Below, in pieces: positions 16,113 through 24,446 of a DNA stretch of 64,000 nucleotides. The notes below the pieces were generated by a model, which was not told where the DNA came from, did no database searches, and was given only the letters and a program-made list of their open reading frames with translations. Origin of the DNA: UBA721 sp002705165 (GTDB lineage Bacteria > Planctomycetota > Planctomycetia > Pirellulales > Pirellulaceae); NCBI GenBank assembly GCA_045565995.1, contig JBJLEF010000001.1, positions 930,001-994,000 of the forward strand. The letters run 5' to 3'. Made by a program: the position numbers and the translations under genes. Numbering within the stretch: the stretch's first letter is position 1; the number at the start of each line of letters is the position of its first letter.

Positions 16113-17821
16113 AAGCCATCACGCGATACCTTTTCCTGACACTGCTGACCGTACTGGTATCACCAGGTGGACTACTGGCTGATGAAAGTCAGCGAGGGGG
16201 AGTAGGCGTCGTAGACTATGGAGTCCTGGGATTATACGTTTTAGGTACGATCTTCCTCGGATACTTTATTTCTAAACGCCAAAAGAGTCGAGAGGAGTAC
16301 TTTACGGGCGGCGGCAATATGAACTCCATCCTGATTGGTGTTTCGTTATTTGCGACGCTATTAAGTACGATCTCGTATCTTGGAATGCCCGGCGAAGCAG
16401 CAGGTAAAGGCCCGGTGCACTTCGTCGGTCTGATTGGGCATCCGTTGATTTTCATCATTTTCGCAATGATCATGTTGCCGACCTACATGAATCACCGGGT
16501 TACAAGCGCTTATGAATTGTTAGAAGACAAGCTTGGGGTTGGCTTCCGATTGCTGGGTGGCATCATGTTCCTGGCCTTGCGTTTAATATGGATGGCTGTA
16601 CTTTTAAAAGCCGCCGGTGACGCGATGATCACGATGCTCGATATCGATCAAAGCTGGAGCTTATTAGTCGTCGCGTCGATTGGGCTTGTTGCGATAATCT
16701 ACACCTCTCTGGGTGGGCTGCAGGCCGTTGTGATTACCGATGTGATGCAAACGATATTACTCTACGGTGGAGCAGTCACCGTCCTTATCATTATCACGAT
16801 CGACTTCGGTGGATTCGGATGGATCCCTTCTGAATGGCCTGCCGAGTGGGATCCACAACCAATCTTCCCGTCGAGTTTAGAAACACGCGTTTCCTGGTTC
16901 GGGTCAATCCTGACAGGCGTCATCTGGTATGTAGCGACACTTGGAAGCGATCAAACAACGGTTCAAAGATTTATGGCCACGAAAGATGCAGCCGGTGCTC
17001 GTACAGCCGTGCTATGGCAATTAGGCGTCAGTGTCGTCGTTGGAATCACTCTTTGTTTTGTGGGAATCGCATTGATGGCTCACTACAAGAATATCGAACC
17101 TGACGTGCCAATATTGGCCTCCGGCACGGTAGAAGAGTATCAAGCATTCAAAGAAGTTTTTTCGAATAACCACGAAAAGATGCCGGAACCGGATGACATC
17201 GTTCATTTCCTTTCGTGGTCGGAAAAAGATGCCAACGCCATCTTCCGATACAACACCCGCCTTCAACTGCAGGCTGACCAATTTTTTCCTCACTTCATTG
17301 CCAACGGATTGCCAACAGGTCTGACAGGTCTGGTCATTGCCGCCATGTTCGCAGCTGCCATGTCGAGTTTGGATTCCGGTGTGAACTCAATCACCGCCGT
17401 CGTCTCTACGGACTTCATTGAACGATTCCGGAAAAACGAAATGACCGAGAAGCAACAGTTACTAACGGCTCGCTTCATTGCGGTCCTGGTCGGAGTGATC
17501 GTTGTCTTTGGAAGCGCCCTTACTGAATTTATTCAGGGGAATATTATGGAGGTCACCGCTAGCGCGGTGAACCTACTGACTACGCCGATTTTCGGGCTCT
17601 TCATTTATGCGTTGTATTTCAAACGACCAAACCGGGCTATCGTTGGATGTGCAACTCTTGTTGGTGTTGCCACCGCACTTTATCTGGCATTCGGCGATGA
17701 GTGGGGCTGGCATGCAATCAGCTTCCAATGGATCGGACCATTTGCGCTGACTGCCAATCTGGGAGTAGGCATCGCTTTACACGGCATCCTCAAACTTCGC
17801 GGCAAGCGTATGACGGCTTAA
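16109..17821 (+). CDS. Sodium:solute symporter (SSS family)
   Basis: This 570-residue transporter has about 13 membrane helices and an extra N-terminal hydrophobic segment (about residues 8-24) that resembles a signal peptide. SSS marks include GYFISKRQKSREEYFTGGG after the first core helix, an unwound, LSTISYLGMPGEAAGKGP-like second segment, and GLVIAAMFAAAMSSLDSGVNS, which carries the Ser residues that form the sodium-2 site in LeuT-fold carriers. A hydrophilic loop of about 75 residues follows the seventh or eighth helix. The solute (a sugar, sialic acid or monocarboxylate are all known in the family) cannot be decided. Its last 4 bases overlap the end of the convergent lipoprotein gene. 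Confidence 0.92.
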   Translation: MKAITRYLFLTLLTVLVSPGGLLADESQRGGVGVVDYGVLGLYVLGTIFLGYFISKRQKSREEYFTGGGNMNSILIGVSLFATLLSTISYLGMPGEAAGKGPVHFVGLIGHPLIFIIFAMIMLPTYMNHRVTSAYELLEDKLGVGFRLLGGIMFLALRLIWMAVLLKAAGDAMITMLDIDQSWSLLVVASIGLVAIIYTSLGGLQAVVITDVMQTILLYGGAVTVLIIITIDFGGFGWIPSEWPAEWDPQPIFPSSLETRVSWFGSILTGVIWYVATLGSDQTTVQRFMATKDAAGARTAVLWQLGVSVVVGITLCFVGIALMAHYKNIEPDVPILASGTVEEYQAFKEVFSNNHEKMPEPDDIVHFLSWSEKDANAIFRYNTRLQLQADQFFPHFIANGLPTGLTGLVIAAMFAAAMSSLDSGVNSITAVVSTDFIERFRKNEMTEKQQLLTARFIAVLVGVIVVFGSALTEFIQGNIMEVTASAVNLLTTPIFGLFIYALYFKRPNRAIVGCATLVGVATALYLAFGDEWGWHAISFQWIGPFALTANLGVGIALHGILKLRGKRMTA

Positions 17822-18024
17822 TTTGCCAACTCTTGTTGGTACTCATCACGTGCTTTGATCTGATCAAGCGTGCCCTGAACATTGTTTTTAATATTCTTGA
17901 TCGACTCCGCCGGGGTCGAAGCACGATTTGATTGTGTTTCATTCTTGTTCTGCACTTCTATCTCTTCCTGATGAGTGCACCCGCTGACTGTGAACAATAC
18001 CATTAGTAGAAATAACCTCTTCAT
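17818..18024 (-). CDS. Small lipoprotein of unknown function
   Basis: This 68-residue protein has a lipoprotein signal, MKRLFLLMVLFTVSGC, with a lipobox (VSGC) whose Cys would be lipidated at residue 16. The mature part is about 50 polar residues (many Gln, Asn, Glu and Lys) and predicted helical, with no recognisable domain. The gene converges on the symporter gene with a 4-base overlap of the stops and lies just after the rhodanese gene on the same strand. The function is unknown. Confidence 0.7.
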   Translation of the reverse strand: MKRLFLLMVLFTVSGCTHQEEIEVQNKNETQSNRASTPAESIKNIKNNVQGTLDQIKARDEYQQELAN

Positions 18025-18058
18025 AATTGATGTCCTTTGATTTGAATTCTGTGGATGG

Positions 18059-18595
18059 CTAAAACTTATTCCAAGGCATTTTGCTCAAGACGGCGCCCAT
18101 GCCACATGTATTGGTAAGTCCGGAAAAGACTAAACCCGATCCAATCGCCCCGGCGATAGCGAGCCCAATCCAGACTGGTTCTAGGACAGCCGCGAGAACG
18201 ATACCGGTAACAACTAGGGCGCCGGCGGTAATCCGAACCTGCCTGTCTAAGGCTATGACTTTCCTTCCGGTGCGTGCAACTTCGTATCCACTCTGTATCC
18301 AGGCATCTGTCCCGCCGGTCACATTAATCACATTTTCAATCCCGGCGTCAATCAATCGTTGGCACGCCTTTGCGCTACGTCCGCCCGTCTTGCAGATTAC
18401 ATACAACGGTTGACCCGGAGAAGTTCGCGCCGCATGAACCACCCGGGCATCAAGTTGATCAAGTGGGAGGTTCTCGGCAAAGCCAATATGAACTGTCGCA
18501 TATTCACCTGGGGTGCGTACATCGATCAGTTCCAGTGTGCTATTATCTTCGTGTTTTACTTTTAAATCATTTACCGTAATGGCCTTCAACGACAT
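18059..18595 (-). CDS. Rhodanese domain protein with C-terminal membrane domain (YgaP-like)
   Basis: This 178-residue protein carries an N-terminal rhodanese domain (about residues 1-110) with ELIDVRTPGEYATVHI and the active-site loop CKTGGRS, whose Cys would carry the persulfide. A C-terminal DUF2892-type part follows (about residues 120-178) with two membrane helices (VVTGIVLAAVLEPVWIGLAI and GAIGSGLVFSGL) and the NTCGMGAVLSKMPWN ending. The arrangement matches the inner-membrane rhodanese YgaP. It probably handles sulfane sulfur at the membrane. A small lipoprotein gene follows it. Confidence 0.9.
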   Translation of the reverse strand: MSLKAITVNDLKVKHEDNSTLELIDVRTPGEYATVHIGFAENLPLDQLDARVVHAARTSPGQPLYVICKTGGRSAKACQRLIDAGIENVINVTGGTDAWIQSGYEVARTGRKVIALDRQVRITAGALVVTGIVLAAVLEPVWIGLAIAGAIGSGLVFSGLTNTCGMGAVLSKMPWNKF

Positions 18596-18850
18596 GACTA
18601 AAAATCTCGCCTGGAATTTGTTTAGTTATGGATTCAGTATAGTGGATAAACTCTTTTTCAGGATTTACACCGTCCGGCCGACAAGGGCGCTTTTGTGCCG
18701 GGCCGCAATAATCTCATTTTCGGTCTTATGCTGTTTTAAAACGGCTACTATACTTAGCGCCTTACCGTGAATCGGGGCTTAGATTGTAGGTTCATTTTTT
18801 GTATCGATGGACGTCTCATTCACACACCTTCAATAATAGACAGAGCAAGA

Positions 18851-20914
18851 ATGGTAACCATAACACTTCCTGATGGTTCTATAAAAGAATACGAAAACGA
18901 AGTAACACCCGGTCAGGTCGCTGCTGATATTGGCCCCGGTTTAGCCAGAGCCGCCATGGCCGCAGAGGTGAATGGGCAGATCGTAGGCCTCGATTATTTG
19001 ATTCCAAATGGTAATGAAGCCACGCTCAAACTCTTTACAAAAAAAGATCCTGAAGCACTGGGGGTAATGCGACACTCCGCGGCTCATGTTATGGCTCGCG
19101 CCATCATGAGAATCTTCCCAGGGGTGCAATTAGCCTTTGGGCCTACGATCGATGGCGGGTTTTATTACGACTTTGACTTAGATCATAAGTTAAGCGGCGA
19201 GGATTTCGAAACGATCGAGGCGGAGATGAAGAAAATCATCAAAGCGGACGAACCTTTCGAACGCATTGAAACAGGCCGTGACGAAGCTCTCAATATCGTC
19301 AACGACCTCGGTCAGGAATATAAGGTTGAACACATCCGCGATGGGCTGACTGAACACGATCAACTTTCGTTTTATCGACAGGGAGAGTTCATCGACCTTT
19401 GTCGCGGCCCCCACGTTCCATCGGCTGGTGCCATTGGTGCGTACAAATTGCTGAGTGTAGCTGGTGCCTATTGGAAAGGGAGTTCCGATAATCAACAATT
19501 GCAGCGTGTATATGCAACTGCATTCTTTGATAAGGGCGGACTGGAAGAACATTTAACGAAAATTGATGAGGCAAAACGTCGTGATCATCGGACTCTTGGA
19601 AAACAACTTGGCCTGTTTCATATTGATGATATGGTGGGGCAAGGCCTAATACTTTGGACACCCAAGGGGGCCTGCGTAAGACAGAAACTTCAGGAGTTTA
19701 TTGGGGCACACTTACAGCGACAGGGCTACGATCAGGTTTTCACTCCGCATATCGGAAAACTGGATCTTTACAAAACCTCCGGTCACTTCCCTTATTATCA
19801 AGAAAGTCAATATCCTGCGCTGATCAATCGGGATTACCTGAACAAAGTCGCGGAGGAGGGTTGCAGTTGCAGTGATCTTGCCAACTCAATGGCAGCAGGA
19901 GAGATTGAGGGCTATCTATTAAAGCCAATGAACTGTCCACATCACATAAAGATTTATGATTCGCAACAAAGGAGTTATCGCGACCTGCCGATTCGCCTAG
20001 CTGAATTTGGAACTGTTTACCGCTGGGAACAATCCGGTGAAATTGGCGGACTCACCAGAGTGCGTGGCTTTACACAGGATGATGCTCACCTTTTCATTAC
20101 AGAAGACCAGCTTGCTGAAGAACTGGAAGGCTGTCTGGATTTAGTGAAAATTGTATTTGCCTCAGTCGGCATGGAAGATTACAGCGTTCGCATCGGCCTG
20201 CGGGACAAAGACTCTGATAAATATGTAGGTGACCCCGAAGACTGGGATAAGGCGGAGGATGCTTGCCGCCATGCCGCGGCCACCCTCGGAAAACCGTTTA
20301 TTGAAGAAGAAGGGGAAGCGGCGTTCTATGGACCCAAAATCGATTTTGTTGTGAACGATTGTCTTGGTAGGAAATGGCAGCTAGGAACGGTACAGGTTGA
20401 CTATAACCTACCCATCCGTTTTGACTTGTCTTATATCGGTGCGGACAATCAATCCCACCGCCCCGTCATGATTCACCGTGCTCCCTTTGGTTCCATGGAA
20501 AGATTTATTGGCGTTTTGATCGAACACTTTGCCGGCGCCTTTCCTTTATGGCTCGCTCCTGAGCAAGCTCGCATTGTTGTCGTTAGCCAAAAGTTTGAAG
20601 AATACGGACGTCAGGTGGAGGCTCAATTACGAGAGGCCGGAATACGTGTTAGTGGTGACTATCGGGCTGAGAAAATCGGAGCCAAAATCCGAGACGCGCA
20701 GCTTGAATTGATCCCTTACATGCTAATCGTAGGTGGCCGCGAGATGGAAAATGGTGAAGTCAGCGTGCGCGACAGAATCGATGGCGACTTAGGCGCCATG
20801 CCGATCGACACGGCACTGGCTAAATTCCAGGATGAAATTGAGAACCGAGTTGTTCGCAAGACGTTTAGCGGCAGTGCCGGCTTGGTTTCCCGCGACGCCC
20901 AAAATGAATATTAA
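18851..20914 (+). CDS. thrS: Threonyl-tRNA synthetase
   Basis: ThrRS charges tRNA-Thr. I chose the ATG at 18851 because the TGS domain begins there (MVTITLPDGSIKEYENEVTP). The upstream GTG-rich extension to 18767 has no family support. In order the 687-residue protein has a TGS domain, the editing domain with HSAAHVMARAI, the catalytic core with motif 2 (RGFTQDDAHLF) and the zinc ligands Cys in LKPMNCPHH, His in DDAH and His in MIHRAPFG, and an anticodon-binding domain. An extra segment of about 25 residues, including EEGCSCSD, sits between GHFPYYQESQYP and KPMNCP (near residues 322-348), where E. coli ThrRS has a short loop. It heads the thrS-infC-rpmI-rplT-pheST cluster. Confidence 0.95.
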   Translation: MVTITLPDGSIKEYENEVTPGQVAADIGPGLARAAMAAEVNGQIVGLDYLIPNGNEATLKLFTKKDPEALGVMRHSAAHVMARAIMRIFPGVQLAFGPTIDGGFYYDFDLDHKLSGEDFETIEAEMKKIIKADEPFERIETGRDEALNIVNDLGQEYKVEHIRDGLTEHDQLSFYRQGEFIDLCRGPHVPSAGAIGAYKLLSVAGAYWKGSSDNQQLQRVYATAFFDKGGLEEHLTKIDEAKRRDHRTLGKQLGLFHIDDMVGQGLILWTPKGACVRQKLQEFIGAHLQRQGYDQVFTPHIGKLDLYKTSGHFPYYQESQYPALINRDYLNKVAEEGCSCSDLANSMAAGEIEGYLLKPMNCPHHIKIYDSQQRSYRDLPIRLAEFGTVYRWEQSGEIGGLTRVRGFTQDDAHLFITEDQLAEELEGCLDLVKIVFASVGMEDYSVRIGLRDKDSDKYVGDPEDWDKAEDACRHAAATLGKPFIEEEGEAAFYGPKIDFVVNDCLGRKWQLGTVQVDYNLPIRFDLSYIGADNQSHRPVMIHRAPFGSMERFIGVLIEHFAGAFPLWLAPEQARIVVVSQKFEEYGRQVEAQLREAGIRVSGDYRAEKIGAKIRDAQLELIPYMLIVGGREMENGEVSVRDRIDGDLGAMPIDTALAKFQDEIENRVVRKTFSGSAGLVSRDAQNEY

Positions 20915-21053
20915 GCTCCCAGACTAAAAACGACATGCCATGGACAATTTAAAGTCTTATATTTGCTGTAAGAGACTCCATTTTATCTGCCCAGCGATAT
21001 AGAATTATCTTGCAGAGGTAGTATTAACTTCTACTAATTCCATCATTCAAAAC

Positions 21054-21069
21054 AAGGATATCAATCATC
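21054..21069 (+). promoter_or_regulatory. Ribosome site and non-canonical AUC start of infC
   Basis: AAGGA at 21054-21058 is followed by ATC at 21064 and ATC at 21067. The infC frame has a stop at 21025 and no ATG, GTG or TTG before the conserved RINDQIRI region. Initiation at an AUC therefore fits best, with the 21067 codon at the better spacing (8 bases). Confidence 0.65.
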
Positions 21070-21567
21070 GACCGCGACAGCACTCGTATTAATGATCAAA
21101 TTCGAATTTCACCGATTAGAGTCATTAGCTATGACGGAGAACAGCTCGGTATTATTGAAACTGACAAGGCCAAAGAAATTGCTTCTGAAGCAGGCTTGGA
21201 CTTGGTTGAAGTGGCTCCTAGTGAACGACCGCCCGTTTGCCGCATTATGGATTACGGTAAGTATAAGTATGAAAAGAAGAAGAAAGCTTCTCGAAATACG
21301 TCGCATTCGAAAACGAAGGAAGTTCGCCTTCGACCCAAAACTGGCGATCATGATATCCAATTCAAAGTGAACCAGGCTAAGAAATTCCTGAAACATAAAG
21401 ACAAGGTTCAGGTTTCTGTACTTTTTCGAGGTCGTGAGATGGCTCACATTGAAGAAGGTCGCCGAGTCATGAACGATGTTTTGCAAGAGCTAGAAGAATT
21501 GGGGAAGGTGGAACAGACCCCACAACAGCACGGTCGGCGTATGATCGCTATGGTCGTACCTCGATAA
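21067..21567 (+). CDS. infC: Translation initiation factor IF-3, AUC start
   Basis: IF-3 binds the 30S subunit, prevents premature 50S joining and checks the start codon. The 166-residue product has the N-domain (STRINDQIRISPIRVI, then LDLVEVAPSERPPVCRIMDYGKY), a lysine-rich linker helix (KYEKKKKASRN) and the C-domain (KEVRLRPKTGDHDIQFK, then RGREMAHIEEGR). The first ATG in frame (21196) lies inside the N-domain, too late for a working protein, so the start is taken at ATC 21067. ATC 21064 is possible. A rare start codon is a known way for IF-3 to repress its own synthesis in enterobacteria (AUU there). The gene ends 1 base before the stop of a convergent glycosyltransferase gene. Confidence 0.85.
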   Translation: MDRDSTRINDQIRISPIRVISYDGEQLGIIETDKAKEIASEAGLDLVEVAPSERPPVCRIMDYGKYKYEKKKKASRNTSHSKTKEVRLRPKTGDHDIQFKVNQAKKFLKHKDKVQVSVLFRGREMAHIEEGRRVMNDVLQELEELGKVEQTPQQHGRRMIAMVVPR

Positions 21568-21568
21568 C

Positions 21569-22891
21569 TTAAGCAGACGCTGAGTCCTGCTGAACAATCC
21601 GGTTTAGCACCTCAAGCGTCTTCCTTGCCATCGTTTCAGCATCACGTCGCGACAAGACTGCTTTGCGTCCCTGAAGACCTAAAGCATTCAGTGCGGCGCG
21701 ATCTTTTAGCAAATCGTGCCAGCATCTGGCCAACGCTTGTGGATCATCCGGCGGTACAAGGTGCCCACCTCCGACGTCACGAATGACTTCCGGAAAGGCT
21801 CCATGCTCAGGCAGGACAACCGGTACGCCATGTGCCAACGCTTCCAGGGCAAACAGACCCTTGGGTTCTTTATACGTTGTAGGTACACACAACAGATCCG
21901 ATTCACTAAGAAGCATATGCTTTCCATCACGATCAACAGTACCATAGTCAATAAAGCTGTCTTCAAGACCTGCTTCTTTCAACCGCCGAATTTGCTCATC
22001 CGCAAATCCCTGATTGGTGACTCCTCGCCAGCCGGCCAAATGCAATCTCACGTCAGCTGTGTCTGGCATCTGTTTTAATTCAATAAAAGCATCTATTAAA
22101 ATGTGGAGGCCTTTTTCTTTAGACATCCGAGCCATGTAGCCAATGGTCCGCGGTTGAGTCGAATCTGTTTGAGCCATCGTTATATCTTCCACATCAATCC
22201 CGAGTGGAACCACATGAACTTTCTCCGCTGGTATTTCCAGTAAAGACATCATGAATTCTTTATAGTACTCGCTATGTACTAAAAAGCCGGATACCTCGGG
22301 AACCATCCGGCGAAGAATGGAAAGTGCCTGCCCTTTGAACGGTTCCATTAAATCTTCCAAAAAGATATCGTCGCCCTGAAGAGTGACGACAACCGGAATT
22401 CCAAGGCGTTTTAATTCTGATATGCAGCCACCAATCAAAAGATTACTTAGCAGCACCACGTCAGGCTTGATTTCCTTGCTGAGCCACTTGCAAAGTCGCT
22501 TTACTTCTTTGCGTTGATTCCCATTCCGACCTTTAAGCATCGAAACCGTGAGGGAACCAAGAGCACGTGCACTAATTTCAAGTCCCCGGGAAGTCGCTTT
22601 TCGGAGCAACCACTTACTGTCAAGAAAACGGTCTAGAAACGCGGGCAGATAACGAAAAAAGAATATCTTTTGCTGGAGGTATACATTAATGCCTCCGAAA
22701 AAAACCTGGTCAACACTTACGTCCTCTTCATCGGTTCGAATAGGTGTGTAGGTCGGTACTAAGAGGGCATCGATTCCTTGCTTATTCCAGGCTCGCGCCA
22801 ACGTATTATCATGCAAGCAGCTGCCACAAAACATATTGGCAGCACCACTGGTTAGATATGCAATACGCTTGATAACCTTTTCTTCTCCCAT
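21569..22891 (-). CDS. Glycosyltransferase family 4
   Basis: This 440-residue GT-B protein starts with RIAYLTSGAANMFCGSCLHDN, a segment seen in bacterial GT4 enzymes with an N-terminal Cys pair. The donor domain has TIGYMARMSKEKGLHILIDA and the EX7E block KEPKGLFALEALAHGVPVVLPEHGAFPEV. I took the ATG at 22891; a GTG directly before it is equally possible. It is inserted, on the opposite strand, between infC and rpmI, and it is not expected to be related to translation. The acceptor and donor are unknown. Confidence 0.88.
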   Translation of the reverse strand: MGEEKVIKRIAYLTSGAANMFCGSCLHDNTLARAWNKQGIDALLVPTYTPIRTDEEDVSVDQVFFGGINVYLQQKIFFFRYLPAFLDRFLDSKWLLRKATSRGLEISARALGSLTVSMLKGRNGNQRKEVKRLCKWLSKEIKPDVVLLSNLLIGGCISELKRLGIPVVVTLQGDDIFLEDLMEPFKGQALSILRRMVPEVSGFLVHSEYYKEFMMSLLEIPAEKVHVVPLGIDVEDITMAQTDSTQPRTIGYMARMSKEKGLHILIDAFIELKQMPDTADVRLHLAGWRGVTNQGFADEQIRRLKEAGLEDSFIDYGTVDRDGKHMLLSESDLLCVPTTYKEPKGLFALEALAHGVPVVLPEHGAFPEVIRDVGGGHLVPPDDPQALARCWHDLLKDRAALNALGLQGRKAVLSRRDAETMARKTLEVLNRIVQQDSASA

Positions 22892-23002
22892 CACCTCAGC
22901 TTAATCAATAATTGACACCCACTCAATCTGCTTCAAAGTCGACCCAAATCAGATGAGCCTTTTCCTGCAACCATGAAAAAGGTACCTTGGCTCACCTGCC
23001 AT

Positions 23003-23515
23003 TCATTCCTTTCCGACTGGATTCACTTGTTTAGAACGATATCGAAAGTAGATGAAGATCAGCATCGTTAGAACCACCAGCGAAATATACCGGATAGGGC
23101 CATCTTCGAAGACAATCGTTGCTGAAACAATAATCAAAAGCATGTAAAGATGTACAAACCAGCTCCGAAGGGAGCGAACGCTGAGGCTCCCCCGCAGTTC
23201 CAAAGGAAAGGCATGAGGCTGGAGACAATCAATCGTCCAGACAAGTAAAAATAAGTAATTGAAGTAGATTCCATACTCAAAACGAATTCCGGTGACTCGT
23301 TTCGTTTCAATCATCGTATGTTTGACAGCCGCTTGATGATCCCAGTGATGCACAAAATGAAATGCGAAAAGCACGTGAAAAAGTGCAAAAATACAGCCTA
23401 AGCACCAAAGAATTCGGTAAGTTTTTTGTCGTTTCCTATCATCAAAGATAAGAAACGAGACGGCGACCGCCGATGCGTAGAAAACCAACGAAATCCAGAT
23501 TGTCAAATGAACCAT
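23003..23515 (-). CDS. Multi-pass membrane protein of unknown function
   Basis: This 170-residue protein has about five hydrophobic segments (starting with MVHLTIWISLVFYASAVAVS). A His-rich stretch lies near the second (FHVLFAFHFVHHWDHQAA), and the ending is basic. No family is recognised. It lies on the minus strand inside the translation-gene cluster and is transcribed away from rpmI. The His-rich helix edge suggests a metal or haem site, but nothing confirms it. Confidence 0.7.
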   Translation of the reverse strand: MVHLTIWISLVFYASAVAVSFLIFDDRKRQKTYRILWCLGCIFALFHVLFAFHFVHHWDHQAAVKHTMIETKRVTGIRFEYGIYFNYLFLLVWTIDCLQPHAFPLELRGSLSVRSLRSWFVHLYMLLIIVSATIVFEDGPIRYISLVVLTMLIFIYFRYRSKQVNPVGKE

Positions 23516-23650
23516 TTGGCTACTCTAAAAAACCTACTAAGGGGGCTTTATCTATTAGATTTACCCCTTTTGCAAGAACAAAAACGAGCTTAAAATACTG
23601 GATTCCCAGTGGATGTTTTACGTCACTCGAAAAGAAAGCAAAAATAGACG

Positions 23651-23854
23651 ATGCCAAAGCAAAAAACCCACAAGGGAACTAAGAAACGATTCCGTTTGTC
23701 AGCAAAGGGCAAGGCCAAGCACCGCAGTGCAGGAACTAGCCACTTAGCTGGAGCTGTTTCCAACAAGCGTAAACGAAACCTACGCGGTACGACAGTCCAG
23801 GCTTCTTGCGACGAGAAGAAGATTGCAAAAGCACTGAACGGATACAGCAACTAA
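23651..23854 (+). CDS. rpmI: Ribosomal protein bL35
   Basis: This 67-residue basic protein has the L35 pattern MPKQKTHKGTKKRFRLSAKG, followed by GKAKHRSAGTSHL and KRKRNLRGTTV. It is a small 50S-subunit protein. The upstream 135 bases contain an AAGGGG/CCCCTT inverted repeat (23539-23544 with 23564-23569) followed by TTGCAA and TAAAAT boxes 15 bases apart, a possible promoter. rplT follows after about 130 bases. Confidence 0.96.
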   Translation: MPKQKTHKGTKKRFRLSAKGKAKHRSAGTSHLAGAVSNKRKRNLRGTTVQASCDEKKIAKALNGYSN

Positions 23855-23983
23855 CGAAGCTGTTTCATATCAATCATTCTTAGCGTTTCCCTAAGATTTG
23901 AATTAACAAAAACATAACCAACCACGTGGGCATAGAACGTTTTCGAAAGAAAAGGCCTGACGAGGTAACAAGGAGCGAAAGCG

Positions 23984-24340
23984 ATGAGAACGACTTACGG
24001 TGCAGCTCGTGCCAAGGCAAAACGCCGTCTTTTCAAACGGGCCAAGGGAAATCGAGGCGGACGTAAAAACTTACTCCGCACAGTCAAAGAAACAGAAGTA
24101 CGTTCCGGTGCTTATTCCTACCGCGACCGTAAAGTCCGTGCCCGTGACTTTCGACGCCTGTGGATTACTCGACTAAACGCCGCATGTCGAACTCATGACG
24201 TGCGATACAGCCAGTTCATCCACGGATTAAACAAAGCTAACATCCAACTGGATCGTAAGTCACTAAGCGAAATGGCCATTCATGATCCAGCGGGCTTTGA
24301 AGCAGTGGTTGACGTTGTCAAAGCTGCCCTTGCTGGTTAA
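23984..24340 (+). CDS. rplT: Ribosomal protein bL20
   Basis: This 118-residue basic protein has the L20 pattern TTYGAARAKAKRRLFKRAKG, then NRGGRKNLLRTVKETEVRS and FRRLWITRLNAACR. L20 is an early 50S assembly protein and in several bacteria represses the infC-rpmI-rplT operon by binding its mRNA. An AAGGAG ribosome site lies about 9 bases before the ATG. No L20-binding pseudoknot could be confirmed by eye in the 129-base gap after rpmI. A strong terminator follows. Confidence 0.96.
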   Translation: MRTTYGAARAKAKRRLFKRAKGNRGGRKNLLRTVKETEVRSGAYSYRDRKVRARDFRRLWITRLNAACRTHDVRYSQFIHGLNKANIQLDRKSLSEMAIHDPAGFEAVVDVVKAALAG

Positions 24341-24375
24341 CGCCAATCTTCGCACAATGCAGATTGAACCAAGTT

Positions 24376-24416
24376 CAGGAGAGGAAGTCAGCTAGACTTT
24401 GCTCTCCTGTTTTTTT
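24376..24416 (+). terminator. Intrinsic terminator or attenuator between rplT and pheS
   Basis: CAGGAGAG (24376-24383) pairs with CTCTCCTG (24402-24409), with an inner AGTC/GACT stem. A run of seven T (24410-24416) follows. It lies 35 bases after rplT and 30 bases before pheS. It could end the rpmI-rplT transcript or act as an attenuator ahead of pheST. No obvious Phe-rich leader peptide is seen beside it. Confidence 0.85.
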
Positions 24417-24446
24417 AATTCCTAAATTCCTTTCAGAGAGTTCATC

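Noticed and set aside
23539..23569. An AAGGGG/CCCCTT inverted repeat before rpmI as an L20-binding leader or terminator
   Set aside because: The stem is only 6 bp with a 19-base loop and no clear T-run, and no pseudoknot partner could be placed by eye.
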